A stretch of DNA of 64,000 nt from assembly GCA_020796225.1 (NCBI GenBank), contig CM036767.1, positions 27,313,253 through 27,377,252 on the forward strand, in the 5' to 3' direction. The DNA comes from Arion vulgaris (taxonomy: Eukaryota; Mollusca; Gastropoda; Stylommatophora; Arionidae). A program made the position numbers and the translations under genes. Under the pieces are notes generated by a model. The model made no database searches and was not told the DNA's origin. It saw only the letters and a program-made list of their open reading frames with translations. Shown here one piece after another: positions 20,865 to 30,600 of the stretch; position 1 is the stretch's first letter, and each line of letters opens with the position of its first letter.

Positions 20865-21245
20865 TAGTAGATTCGCTCTTGAAAATCGTTTTATATTTTT
20901 GAATGGTATCTTACGGTCTCCCACACTACGTTACTACGTAACTTGATATCATCTTATCCCATGCTTCATTACATATGTTTCATATATATATATTTATATA
21001 AAATCTATATATTTTGTATTTTTTAGTTTTCCATTTTGTATTTTACACTTATTTCGTTTTTTATTTTGATTAACATATTTTAATTACCCAGGGCAATTTA
21101 GGACTTTTTGCTTTCACCGTGTTTTTCATATGGTAACCATCGTCTTGTATCCTATGTTGTTCTGATATTTTTTGTTTGATCTTGAAATGCGTTATAATCA
21201 AAACGTCACTGTATCTTGTGTTTGTACTTGTAAAACTATCTTACT
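20865..21245 (+). pseudogene. Penelope-like relic, 3' piece and tail
   Basis: Directly after the mariner-type element the plus strand reads RFALENRFIFLNGIL, completing the GIY-YIG domain (compare RFALENRLISLYGTL at 11,175). This is followed by a T-rich tail similar in layout to 11,260-11,590. It ends with GTACTTGTAAAACTATCTTA, matching TGTATTTTGTAAAACTATAG at 11,544. This confirms that 18,370-18,676 and this segment were one element. Confidence 0.75.
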
Positions 21246-21344
21246 TAATTAACATTTCCATTACCAAAAAAATCAACAACTCTTTTACTGTGGTTGATGG
21301 CGACATTCTGTAAAGGATATGCCCCGGTTTTCAATTTTCATACT

Positions 21345-21562
21345 ATCCATATGTCTGCAACAGTACAGTCCATTCCCAACTCCTGTATGACGTAACACTA
21401 TCCATATGTCTGCAACAGCACAGTCCATTCCCAACTCCTGTATGACGTAACACTATCCATATGTCTGCAACAGTACAGTCCATTCCCAACTCCTGTATGA
21501 CGTAACACTATCCATATGTCTGCAACAGCACAGTCCATTCTAACGACCCTCCCTACCCATTC
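21345..21562 (+). repeat. 55-bp tandem repeat, ~4 copies
   Basis: The unit runs ACTATCCATATGTCTGCAAC, then AG(T/C)ACAGTCCATTCCCAAC, then TCCTGTATGACGTAAC. Copies alternate at one base (AGTACAG or AGCACAG), giving a two-unit periodicity. It reappears inverted at about 33,430-33,645. Confidence 0.9.
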
Positions 21563-21609
21563 CCAACTCCTGTATGACCTGACTAGAAATTTTACTCGGC
21601 TACGTCCGG

Positions 21610-21775
21610 GGTATCGGATATATGATTTTATTCGAAGATGGGTTTCCTCATTTAATTTCTTGTTGTAATTGTAATATATTGTAATATATTGTAATATCGG
21701 ATATATGATTTTATTCGAAGATGGGTTACCGCATTTAATTTCTTGTTGTAATTGTAATATATTGTAATATCGGAT
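21610..21775 (+). repeat. ~75-85-bp direct duplication
   Basis: Two adjacent copies share GGATATATGATTTTATTCGA, AGATGGGTT, ATTTAATTTCTTGTTGTAAT and TGTAATATATTGTAATATC. The first copy has one extra TGTAATATAT unit. Confidence 0.85.
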
Positions 21776-21825
21776 GACCCAGTCCGTGTGTTGCTGGGTC
21801 TCGCAAGGGAGCAAAATTAGTAACA

Positions 21826-22060
21826 CTGCGACCTACAAGGCACGTAAGAGACTACTGAGGTAGGGAGCCTAGGGAAGCTACCCTAGTAAACAAAAATCAT
21901 CGCAGAAATCGGATGTGCTTGCCTACTATAGTAAGCGCATAACTGACCCAACGTACAATCGCTCATAAGTCGTATCACATACAAATCACAAAGAGTGGTT
22001 AACAAGTGGTCGATATGGAGTGTTGGAAGAAGAAAAAGATATCGGATGATCCACATTTCA
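21826..22060 (+). repeat. Dispersed repeat, copy 2
   Basis: This has the same ordered blocks as 1,125-1,335: CACGTAAGAGACTACTGAGG, GCAGAAATCGGATG, ATCACAAAGAGTGGTTAACA and a GAAGAAGAAAAAG end. It also contains CCTAGGGAAGCTACCCTAGT, shared with 9,439. This copy is the longest of the plus-strand ones. Confidence 0.55.
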
Positions 22061-22088
22061 ATACACTCTTAAAATCTTGATACAATGC

Positions 22089-22349
22089 TTAGTAGCCGAC
22101 TTCGTCCATGTGTTTTTGTTCTTTTGTTTCTGTCTTAAAATGTATTGTTTCGTTTGAAGCTGAGGAATTCTGTGTACTCATTCTATTGTTTGGGGACTCT
22201 GCAACAATGTTAGTATGTTCCTGGTTACAGTGTTCGGCTATCTGGAGTTGTTCTTTCAAACTTCGTAGTTGATATTTTCTTTCGTCAATTTTTCTTTGCG
22301 GGAATATTCGGTAGTCATTTATGTCAACATGGCTGAAATCTTTATTCAT
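22089..22349 (-). CDS. Unidentified 86-residue ORF
   Basis: The minus-strand frame starts MNKDFSHVDINDYRIFPQRK and continues as a hydrophilic, Glu/Lys/Gln-rich segment (RSLKEQLQIAEHCNQEH) that could form a short coiled coil. I recognise no domain. The inverted copy at about 32,670-32,930 keeps recognisable sequence (NETIHFKTETKEQKHMDE) but is frameshifted. It may be a fragment of an uncharacterised transposon ORF in the duplicated segment, and expression is not supported by any visible signal. Confidence 0.25.
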   Translation of the reverse strand: MNKDFSHVDINDYRIFPQRKIDERKYQLRSLKEQLQIAEHCNQEHTNIVAESPNNRMSTQNSSASNETIHFKTETKEQKHMDEVGY

Positions 22350-22621
22350 TTATTTATTTAGTTTGCGTTTGATTAATTAACATGCTAAAACAAACTACAA
22401 TTTGTGGTAAATTTCGGTATTATAGTGAGAAATCATATGTATAATGTGGCTCCTGGTAAAAACGCGTCCAACCCAAAGCCACATAGTGCAGCGTTTGGTC
22501 CACAAAGAGTTAAGATGTAGAAGTGACAGCTTACATAAAATCATATGTATAATTTAAAATCCTATTTCTTACAGCTGTCAAAAAATATGAATCTGTTCCA
22601 TAAATTAAAAAAAATCCACCA

Positions 22622-23995
22622 AATGTATCTGTCTAACATATTGTTACCAAAATATCTGTCTAACATATTATTACAATATATCTGTCTAAATATTGTTACA
22701 AATATCTGTCTAACATATTGTTACCAAATATATTGTCTAAATATTTTACTAAATATATCTTCTAAATATTACCAAATATATTTGTCTAACATATATTACC
22801 AAATATATCTGTCTAACATATTGTTACAAATATATTGTCTAACATATGTTACAAATATATCTGTCTAACATATTGTTACAAATATATATGTCTAACATAT
22901 TGTTACAAATATATTGTCTAACATATTATTACCAAATATATATGTCTAACATATTGTTACCAAATATATTTGTCTAACATATCATTACCAAATATATATG
23001 TCTAACATATTGTTACCAAATATATCTGTCTAACATATTATTACAAATATATTGTCTAACATATTATTACCAAATATATTTGTCTAACATATTATTACCA
23101 AATATATCTGTCTAACATATTGTTACCAAATATATTGTCTAACATATCTGTTACAAATATATCATTCTAACATATGTTACCAAATATATTTGTCTAACAT
23201 ATTGTTACCAAATATATCTGTCTAACATATTATTACCAAATATATCTGTCTAACATATTGTTACAAATATATTGTCTAACATATTGTTACAAATATATCT
23301 GTCTAACATATTGTTACAAATATATTGTCTAAATATTGTTACCAAATATATCTGTCTAACATATTGTTACCAAATATATTGTCTAACATATTTTACCAAA
23401 TATATTGTCTAACATATTATTACCAAATATATCTGTCTAACATATTATTACCAAATATATTTGTCTAACATATCATTACAAATATATTGTCTAAATATTT
23501 TACAAATATATCTGTCTAACATATTGTTACAAATATATTGTCTAACATATTATTACAAATATATATGTCTAACATATTTACAAATATATCTTCAAATATT
23601 GTTACAAATATATTTGTCTAACATATATTACATATATTGTCTACATATTTTTACCAAATATATCTGTCTAACATATTGTTACAAATATATCTTACACATA
23701 TTTATCTTCTAGACATATTTTACAAATATTCAACATTTTGTTACATTATCTGTCTAACATTATTACCAAATATATCATTCTAACATATTGTTACAACTAT
23801 ATATTCTAACATATATTACAATATATGTTTATTTTACCAAATATATATATCTAATCATATTATTACAAATATATCTGTTAACATTTTTTACCAAATATAT
23901 TTTCAACATATCATTACCAAATATATATGTCTAACATATTATTACCAAATATATCTGTCTAACATATTGTTACCAAAGATATCTTTCACACATAT
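22622..23995 (+). repeat. 28-bp satellite array, ~49 copies
   Basis: The unit is ACCAAATATATCTGTCTAAC followed by ATATTGTT. Common variants are CAAATATATTG for CAAATATATCTG, and ATTATT for ATTGTT. The array is very AT-rich and becomes degenerate after about 23,580. It starts 160 bp inside the inner boundary of the left inverted arm. Confidence 0.92.
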
Positions 23996-24235
23996 ATTTA
24001 CCTATTGACGTGAGTTTTAAGAAACTCATAATTTTTGTTCACATGTATCTATCTATTTAACCTGTTTTCCCCGTCGATGTCATTCATATTCCTTTTCGTT
24101 TGTATGTCTTGAACTATAATTCGTATTCTGAATAATAACACCTGCAGTAATTAGCATAGCCTACTTAATGTTTTTATTTTTTCTAATTTCCCAAACTAGA
24201 AGCGAATACATTCCATTATCTTAGCTACAGTTTGA

Positions 24236-24480
24236 TACAGTTTGAACCGATAACATTACACTCCAGGCAGCCCCCATATGTGCACATTCTCCCTAAGTAG
24301 ATGCCGAAGAGAATGTATAGCGATTGTTTTTGTCGCACCCTGGTTACACGTGCATGTAAACCGTTCTCTCGTTATTATCTTAACATGTTTCCTCAAAATG
24401 TCTATTCTTATTCTGTACTTAAATTCTCCCCATCAGTCTAAAACCTCTCTTGCACAATCCAACCATTGCTAACCAGACAC
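24236..24480 (-). repeat. LINE tail fragment, copy 2
   Basis: This is homologous to 230-451 (GAACCGA, CATTACACTCCAGGCAG, AGATGCCGAAG). As there, a minus-strand RNase H-type LINE fragment lies on the higher-coordinate side (25,735-26,060), here separated by about 1.2 kb of other sequence. Confidence 0.5.
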
Positions 24481-25560
24481 GACACATTTCCAGCAGCTTT
24501 AATAAAGTGTGGAGTGACGAACATCTCTGAAACGGCAGCACTGAACGAGCGGATCTCGCGAGATTTGGGAGAATGGTTACATCCTAGATAAACTGGAGAA
24601 AGTTAATGTCAAGTAATTATTACAAAACCCTTATTGATCTTGCGTGATTTCTTAACGTATAACATGTTATAGAGGAATCGTTTCTCTTTAAACGTTGCAG
24701 ATCTTTGAGTGAGTTTTTCTTCGTAAAGTATTAAATTACTTTCACGTACATATTTAAATACAATATGATGACAAAATATTAAGTAAATGTTTTTGTAACT
24801 GAATTAATGTTACAAGTTAGTTTCGTAAAATTATACAATGGATTGTAATGCACAATTGTTCGCAGTTTAAAATAGTTGTCGGCTGTTTATTTAATGAAAT
24901 GTTGTATTATATAAATTCAAGCTAACCATTATATCTGATATTTACTAGCACATTCTAGTTATTGTGATTTTCTCCTTGCTTTCTTTCCATTTAAATATTA
25001 TCTATATATTTAATGTTGTTATTCATAAACTTCACCGTCTTTTGTAGCTCACACTAAAAAAGTTCGTGCAGTTTTCTTTCCAGTGTTGTTTCACTAGGTC
25101 TAGTTGTCTCAGTATGTATATTTGGGATAGTCTTGAAGTATGAGCCATGTAGTCTATGATGCATGTCGACATGTACACATGGCTGAATTGCCAATCTTAA
25201 GTTGCGTATGCCTGTGGCTGAAAAGTCAATTGCGTTCTGTTGGGAGACGTAGAATGACAATTTGTTCTAATCTGCTCATAATTTGGTAGTTGTCCTTTGC
25301 TAGTATTGTGGCTTTCTGATTGGTTTAATCATCCTTTTTTGATGATCTGTTTACTGTCTAATTACTATGACAACAAATATAATACTCTAGATAACCTTAT
25401 GACGTTATGTCAGCTGTTACGTTGAGAGAATAGAGGTTGAATAGATAACTCTGAAAATAGATATTCAGTAGATACAAATAAAAGTAGATGTTAAAGAGAA
25501 TATCAAAGAGAAACATTTTGGAGTAAATAATTAAATATGGAAAAAGATAATATATATAAG
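24481..25560. other. About 1.1 kb without an identifiable gene
   Basis: This is AT-rich sequence. A minus-strand 68-residue frame at 25,054-25,260 is hydrophilic without a recognised motif. Because it lies between two pieces of the same LINE family it may be LINE-derived, but I cannot show it. Confidence 0.35.
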
Positions 25561-25563
25561 TTT

Positions 25564-25686
25564 GAAAATAGAAAGTAAATTGATAAATATTGGCACTTGT
25601 GAAAATAGAGAGTAAATTGATAAATATTGGCACTTGTGAAAATAGAGAGTAAATTGATAAATATTGGCACTTGTGAAAATAGAGGG
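25564..25686 (+). repeat. 37-bp tandem repeat, ~3.3 copies
   Basis: The unit is AAAATAGAGAGTAAATTGAT followed by AAATATTGGCACTTGTG. The copies are nearly identical and the last is truncated. Confidence 0.92.
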
Positions 25687-25734
25687 CAACAAAAGATGTG
25701 AAAGTTAGGTTATGTTATGTTATGCAATCGACGT

Positions 25735-26060
25735 CATGGTACATTGGGCATTCTCATTCACGCTCTGTCCTCCGCTGCAGCAGTCCAAAGTCCATTTGCT
25801 CACCGTACCCATGAGAAGTTGATTACTATATCTTCTCTCTCTGCCACGAAGACGACACAGTCTGGCATATCCAAACTTAACGCCTAATTCTCGAACTCAT
25901 TCCAGTGTCTGAGACTTGTCCATGTTATATAATTGAGAGCGCACCGCATTGATGATATCGGCTCTGTCCATACTTTTGCCCGCTTGAGTCGGCGCATTGT
26001 TTGCAAGAAAGTCAATACGCTCGTTACCCTGCACTCCAGCATGTCCAGACATGTACAGCC
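25735..26060 (-). pseudogene. LINE RNase H domain fragment
   Basis: The minus strand reads TWLYMSGHAGVQGNERIDFL, then ANNAPTQAGKSMDRADIINA, the C-terminal part of a LINE RNase H domain including the GNE-x-xD block. It continues toward 25,735 as GVKFGYARLCRLRGREDIV with stops. It is closely related to the plus-strand chip at 12,543. The frame is broken and the domain start is missing. Confidence 0.75.
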
Positions 26061-26390
26061 AAGTCATTTTCTAATATATACATGAAAGTATAGAATGCAT
26101 TGTTAAATCGGAAAAGGTAGGATATGTGTGTATATATATATATATACAAACGTCGATTCAATAATATATTGAAAATAGAAATTACATAGATAAATAAAAT
26201 ATGAAAATGCAGGTTCGAAGATTAATGGGAGAACAGATATTACATATGTAAATAAATATAATGCATAGATAAATGTGACAATATTTGAAATAATAGTGGC
26301 AGATATATAATTAGATACATATTTTGAACTATTTGACAATAATAATAAAGCTCGACGGAACAATTTCTTGTCGTTATTGTCAAGGGATAA

Positions 26391-26577
26391 ATTACAAAGA
26401 AATTTAATGATACATTTTTCATTCTTCTTTCAAAATCATAACTTGTTAAGAAATTTAATGATATATTTTTCATTCTTCTTGCAAAATCATAACTTGTTAA
26501 GAAATTTAATGATACATTTTTCATTCTTCTTGCAAAATCATAACTTGTTAAGAAATGTAATGATATATTTCTCACTA
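26391..26577 (+). repeat. 51-bp tandem repeat, ~3.6 copies
   Basis: The unit is TTGTTAAGAAATTTAATGAT, then ACATTTTTCATTCTTCTTGC, then AAAATCATAAC. It lies about 150 bp upstream of the putative gene's start codon region. Confidence 0.92.
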
Positions 26578-26731
26578 TTCCAAACACATGAAATAACGAC
26601 TCAATGAAATGCCACTAGATAGCGCTGTACTGTTCATGGTTGAAACATACGAGACGACAGTCACACAATACTGTAAGCTGTAAGCTGGAAGCGATATACT
26701 CATAGTTTCACTTTTTCCAGTTCAACAAGCC

Positions 26732-29700
26732 ATGAATAAATGGATTTGGATTATCGAAGTTGGACTGTTCTTTTGTTGTGTGGGTAAGTTAGAATTGTAA
26801 TCTGTTTATGATGTTGTGTGTGTAAGTTAGAATGGTAATCTGTTTATGATGTTGTGTGTGTAAGTTAGAATGGTAATCTGTTTATGATGTTGTGTGTGTA
26901 AGTTAGAATGGTAATCTGTTTACGATGTTGTGTGGGTAAGTTAGAATTGTAATCTGTTTATGATGTTGTGTGTGTAAGTTAGAATGGTAATCTGTTTATG
27001 ATGTTGTGTGTGTAAGTTAGAATGGTAATCTGTTTATGATGTTGTGTGTGTAAGTTAGAATGGTAATCTGTTTACGATGTTGTGTGGGTAAGTTAGAATT
27101 GTAATCTGTTTATGATGTTGTGTGTGTAAGTTAGAATTGTAATCTGTTTATGATGTTGTGTGTGTAAGTTAGAATGTGTAATTGTTTATGATGTTGTGTG
27201 GGTAAGTTAGAATGGTAATCTGTTTATGATGTTGTGTGTAAGTTAGAATTGTAATTGTTTATGATGTTGTGGGTATTAGAATGGTAATCTGTTTATGATG
27301 TTGTGTGGGTAAGTTAGAATGGTAATCTGTTTATGATGTTGTGTGGGTAAGTTAGAATGGTAATATGTTTATGATGTTGTGTGGGTAAGTTAGAATTGTA
27401 ATCTGTTTACGATGTTGTGTGGGTAAGTTAGAATGGTAATCTGTTTATGATGTTGTGTGGGTAAGTTAGAATGGTAATCTGTTTACGATGTTGTGTGGGT
27501 AAGTTAGAATGGTAATCTGTTTATGATGTTGTGTGGGTAAGTTAGAATTGTAATCTGCTTACGATGTTGTGTGGATAAGTTAGAATGGTAATCTGTTTAT
27601 GATGTTGTGTGTGTAAGTTAGAATTGTAATCTGTTTATGATGTTGTGTGGGTAAGTTAGAATGGTAATCTATTTATGATGTTGTGTGTGTAAGTTAGAAT
27701 TGTAATCTGTTATGATGTTGTGTGGGTAAGTTAGAATGTAATCTGTTTATGATGTGGTTAATTAGAATTGTAATCTGTTTATGTGTGTGTGGTAAGTTAG
27801 AATTGTGATCTGTTTATGATGTTGTCACACACATTAATGCAAAGAGGTAACTTTGGATGATGATATGTTGAAAATATGTTTACAAGGACTTCACATTAAG
27901 CAGGAGACGAGAAAAGGAACCCAGTAGTGGTTTGTTTGTAATATGCACAGAACCATGTGAATGTTTCCCTGATAATCATTTTACTAACATGTTGTATTTC
28001 TCTGTCTTATCTTTGCTCTCCTGCCTTCTACCTTCTCTTCCAAGATGGTTTATAATAGGGTGTCGTGTCTTTCAATGTGACCAACATAATAGGTCTGTCT
28101 TTCAATGTGACCAACATATAATAGGGTGTCGTGTCTTTCAATGTGACCAACATATCTCAATTGTCTAAATTCTATCTCACTGAGTAGTTCTCTCTCTTCA
28201 CTCCTTATCGTTGGACCGAAAACTAGATCACGCTGTGTCTGTGATGAAGTGCACTACGTTTATGAACATGGACGTCAAACCCTATACGTCTAAGTTGAAA
28301 TATGCACTATATGGTTACAATTCTTACATATTTCATGCAGGAGTATTAATTATTACACATTTTCTGTTTTCTCATACTTTAGGACACTGCGATCGAAGTT
28401 ACTTAAGACCCGTGTCATGTTCACGACATATTCAGTTTGAGATCAGGTAACATGTTTACTCGATAAACGTCCTTCGTGCGTGACTCTCGTGAAGTTTAAT
28501 ATTTCCTTTGCTTCTAAGTTTCAATTGTGTGGTACTATATAAATTTGACATACAATAAAAAGAAATGTCGCATCAGTTCATATAAGATATGTGGCGTAGC
28601 TTTGTTTGTATTATATATTGATCTAATGACTACGATGCTTTAACTAAGACAAGAAAATGTCAGGGAGTAGGAATTGGTAATTAATACGATAGTAATTCTA
28701 TAGCCTGAAATACTGCTATAGTACTCTTTTTTTTATGTCGCCGCTATAGTTGGTCTGCTAGAGTGTACTAAGTATAGAGTGTCGTCGCTATAGTTGGTCT
28801 GCTAGAGTGTACTAAGTATAGAGTGTCGTCGCTATAGTTGGTCTGCTAGAGTGTACTAAGTATAGAGTGTCGTCGCTATAGTTGGTCTGCTAGAGTGTAC
28901 TAAGTATAGAGTGTCGTCGCTATAGTTGTTCTGCTAGAGTGTACTAAGTATAGAGTGTCGTCGCTATAGTTGGTCTGCTAGAGTGCACTAAGTATAGAGT
29001 GTCGTCGCTATAGTTGGTCTGCTAGAGTGTACTAAGTATAGAGTGTCGTCGCTATAGTTGGTCTGCTAGAGTGTACTAAGTATAGAGTGTCGTCGCTATA
29101 GTTGGTCTGCTAGAGTGCACTAAGTATAGAGTGTCGTCGCTATAGTTGGTCTGCTAGAGTGTACTAAGTATAGAGTGTCGTCGCTATAGTTGGTCTGCTA
29201 GAGTGCACTAAGTATAGAGTGTCGTCGCTATAGTTGGTCTGCTAGAGTGCACTAAGTATAGAGTGTCGTCGCTATAGTTGGTCTGCTAGAGTGCACTAAG
29301 TATAGAGTGTCGTCGCTATAGTTGGTCTGCTAGAGTGTACTAAGTATAGAGTGTCGTCGCTATAGTTGGTCTGCTAGAGTGCACTAAGTATAGAGTGTCG
29401 TCGCTATAGTTGGTCTGCTAGAGTGTACTAAGTATAGAGTGTCGTCGCTATAGTTGGTCTGCTAGAGTGCACTAAGTATAGAGTGTCGTCGCTATAGTTG
29501 GTCTGCTAGAGTGTACTAAGTATAGAGTGTCGTCGCTATAGTTGGTCTGCTAGAGTGCACTAGATAGAGTGTCGTCGCTATAGTTGGTCTGCTAGAGTGT
29601 ACTAAGTATAGAGTGTCGTCGCTATAGTTGGTCTGCTAGAGTGTACTAAGTATAGAGTGTCGTCGTTATCGAACTGAATATTGGAAATGCAAGCAGACTG

Positions 29701-30480
29701 GATATTGGAAATGCAAGCAGACTGGATATTGGAAATGCAAGCAGACTGGATATAAGAAATGCAAGCAGACTGGATATAAGAAATATCGAATGAAGAAAAT
29801 GAAATTTTAAAAGACATTCATACAGAATGATTGATTAATTGATTTGACTATCACCCTAACACTTCTATTCATAACCATGTTTGCTTCGATCTCTTGCGTA
29901 CACAGGACAGTATTAGTAGCAGTACATGAATTATGTAGCACCGGCGAGGGTTCCCGATGTTCTTTTGAGGATGGTAAAAATTGTGTAGTAATTTTATTTC
30001 AATGAATAAATTTTACCTGGACATCGGTTTACCAACTTACTCATGTTGGACATCGGTTTACCAACTTACTCATGATGGACATCGGTTTACCAACTTACTC
30101 ATGATGGACAACGGTTTACCAACTTACTCATGATGGACATCGGTTTACCAACTTACTCATGATGGACATCGGTTTACCAACTTACTCATCGATTTTCAAA
30201 CTGTTAATGATTCTTTTACGTGCTCAGCTTTAACACGGGACTTATGTTTTATCGTCTACCTCCGATAGGACTAGAAACTCGATTTCACTTACAATCAGGG
30301 CTCAGTGATCAAATATTTCGTTAGTACAAGCGAGAAATAAGCCAAGCACTTTTGGAACGAGAGTGGAATAATTTAATTACAGGTCACAGTGACCCCAAAC
30401 ATTGCAAATTCCAGAAGGAAAATGCTGTTATAGTGCCGAGAAAAATAATAAACAGAACCATCTTACAGAGTCCAAAATAG
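26732..30480 (+). CDS. Putative secreted Cys-rich protein, 4 exons
   Basis: I propose coding exons 26,732-26,783, 28,383-28,446, 29,906-29,973 and 30,383-30,480. They join to 93 codons plus TAG. Donors are G/GTAAGT, AG/GTAACA and G/GTAAAA. Acceptors follow pyrimidine-rich TTTCTCATACTTTAG, CTCTTGCGTACACAG and the weaker TTTAATTACAG. Phases match at all three junctions (1, 2, 1), with no internal stop. Exon 1 encodes a signal peptide (MNKWIWIIEVGLFFCCVG). The mature part has five cysteines (residues 20, 30, 49, 57, 69), a C-STGEGSR-C segment followed by a DPKHC motif, and one N-glycosylation sequon (NRT at 85). Cysteine spacing and the DP-xx-C motif faintly recall SUEL/galactose-binding lectin domains, but the domain would be short, and this is a guess. 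AATAAA lies 120 bp past the stop. Additional exons cannot be excluded. Confidence 0.5.
26784..27826 (+). repeat. 38-bp minisatellite carrying a splice donor
   Basis: About 27 copies of a unit that begins GTAAGTTAGAATGGTAATCT and ends GTTTATGATGTTGTGTGG. The array starts exactly at the proposed exon 1 donor, and each unit ends with the exon-like TTGTGTGG before GTAAGT. Variant bases (GG or GT before GTAAG, ATGG or ATTG, TATG or TACG) show that units 1-4 are repeated as units 5-8. Copies near the 3' end are shortened. Confidence 0.93.
28050..28155 (+). repeat. ~34-bp tandem repeat, 3 copies
   Basis: TCTTTCAATGTGACCAACAT occurs three times, with GGGTGTCGTG before the first and third copies and a shortened spacer in the second. 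It lies in intron 1 of the proposed gene, just after a strong pyrimidine tract. Confidence 0.85.
28738..29668 (+). repeat. 44-bp minisatellite, ~21 copies
   Basis: The unit is GTCGTCGCTATAGTTGGTCT, then GCTAGAGTGTACTAAGTATA, then GAGT. Copies are almost identical and differ mainly at one T/C site (GTGTAC or GTGCAC), the C form being more common in the second half. The array is the most homogeneous in the window, which implies recent expansion. It lies in intron 2 of the proposed gene. Confidence 0.95.
29672..29785 (+). repeat. 24-bp tandem repeat, ~4.5 copies
   Basis: The unit is GGATATTGGAAATGCAAGCA followed by GACT. The last copies change ATTGG to ATAAG. It directly follows the 44-bp array within intron 2. 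Confidence 0.92.
30018..30190 (+). repeat. 29-bp minisatellite, 6 copies
   Basis: The unit is ATGGACATCGGTTTACCAAC followed by TTACTCATG. There is one internal substitution (ATCGG to AACGG). It occupies intron 3 of the proposed gene, 45 bp after the exon 3 donor. Confidence 0.95.
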
Positions 30481-30600
30481 GCATAGACAAACAGTTGAAA
30501 GAAGAACCGGTTGACTTCAGGAAATGTACAGACCAGATTGCAACAGTGATCATAATAGTCGAACAAAACTTCTCCTTACATTGAATTTGTGGAAATATGA

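Larger units (their letters stand above)
17760..22460 (+). repeat. Large inverted duplication, left arm
   Basis: From about 17,760 to 22,460 this sequence reappears as the reverse complement of about 32,562-37,160. The matching content is collinear: the end of the 46-bp satellite, a Penelope relic, the mariner-type element, a 55-bp tandem repeat, the dispersed repeat and an ORF region. Identity looks about 95 percent, and most differences are 1-3 base indels, often in homopolymers. The inner boundary is within CTCCTGGTAAAA (22,450-22,460), which pairs with TTTTACCGGGAG (32,562). The 10-kb spacer between the arms is not duplicated. Confidence 0.9.

Noticed and set aside
22622..23995. CRISPR-like regular repeats of 25-28 bp
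   Set aside because: There are no unique spacers between the repeats. The units are contiguous, and the sequence is eukaryotic, so these are satellites.
27990..28075. Exon starting after the strong acceptor-like tract ending CTTCTCTTCCAAG (about 28,043)
   Set aside because: In the phase left by exon 1 the frame meets TAA after three codons, so it cannot be a coding exon of the proposed gene. It might be a cryptic site.
28211..28450. A 79-codon ATG-initiated frame that includes exon 2
   Set aside because: The upstream part has no signal peptide or family motif. A good pyrimidine tract and AG sit just before the exon, so the splicing model explains exon 2 better. The open frame is probably chance, though an alternative first exon is not excluded.
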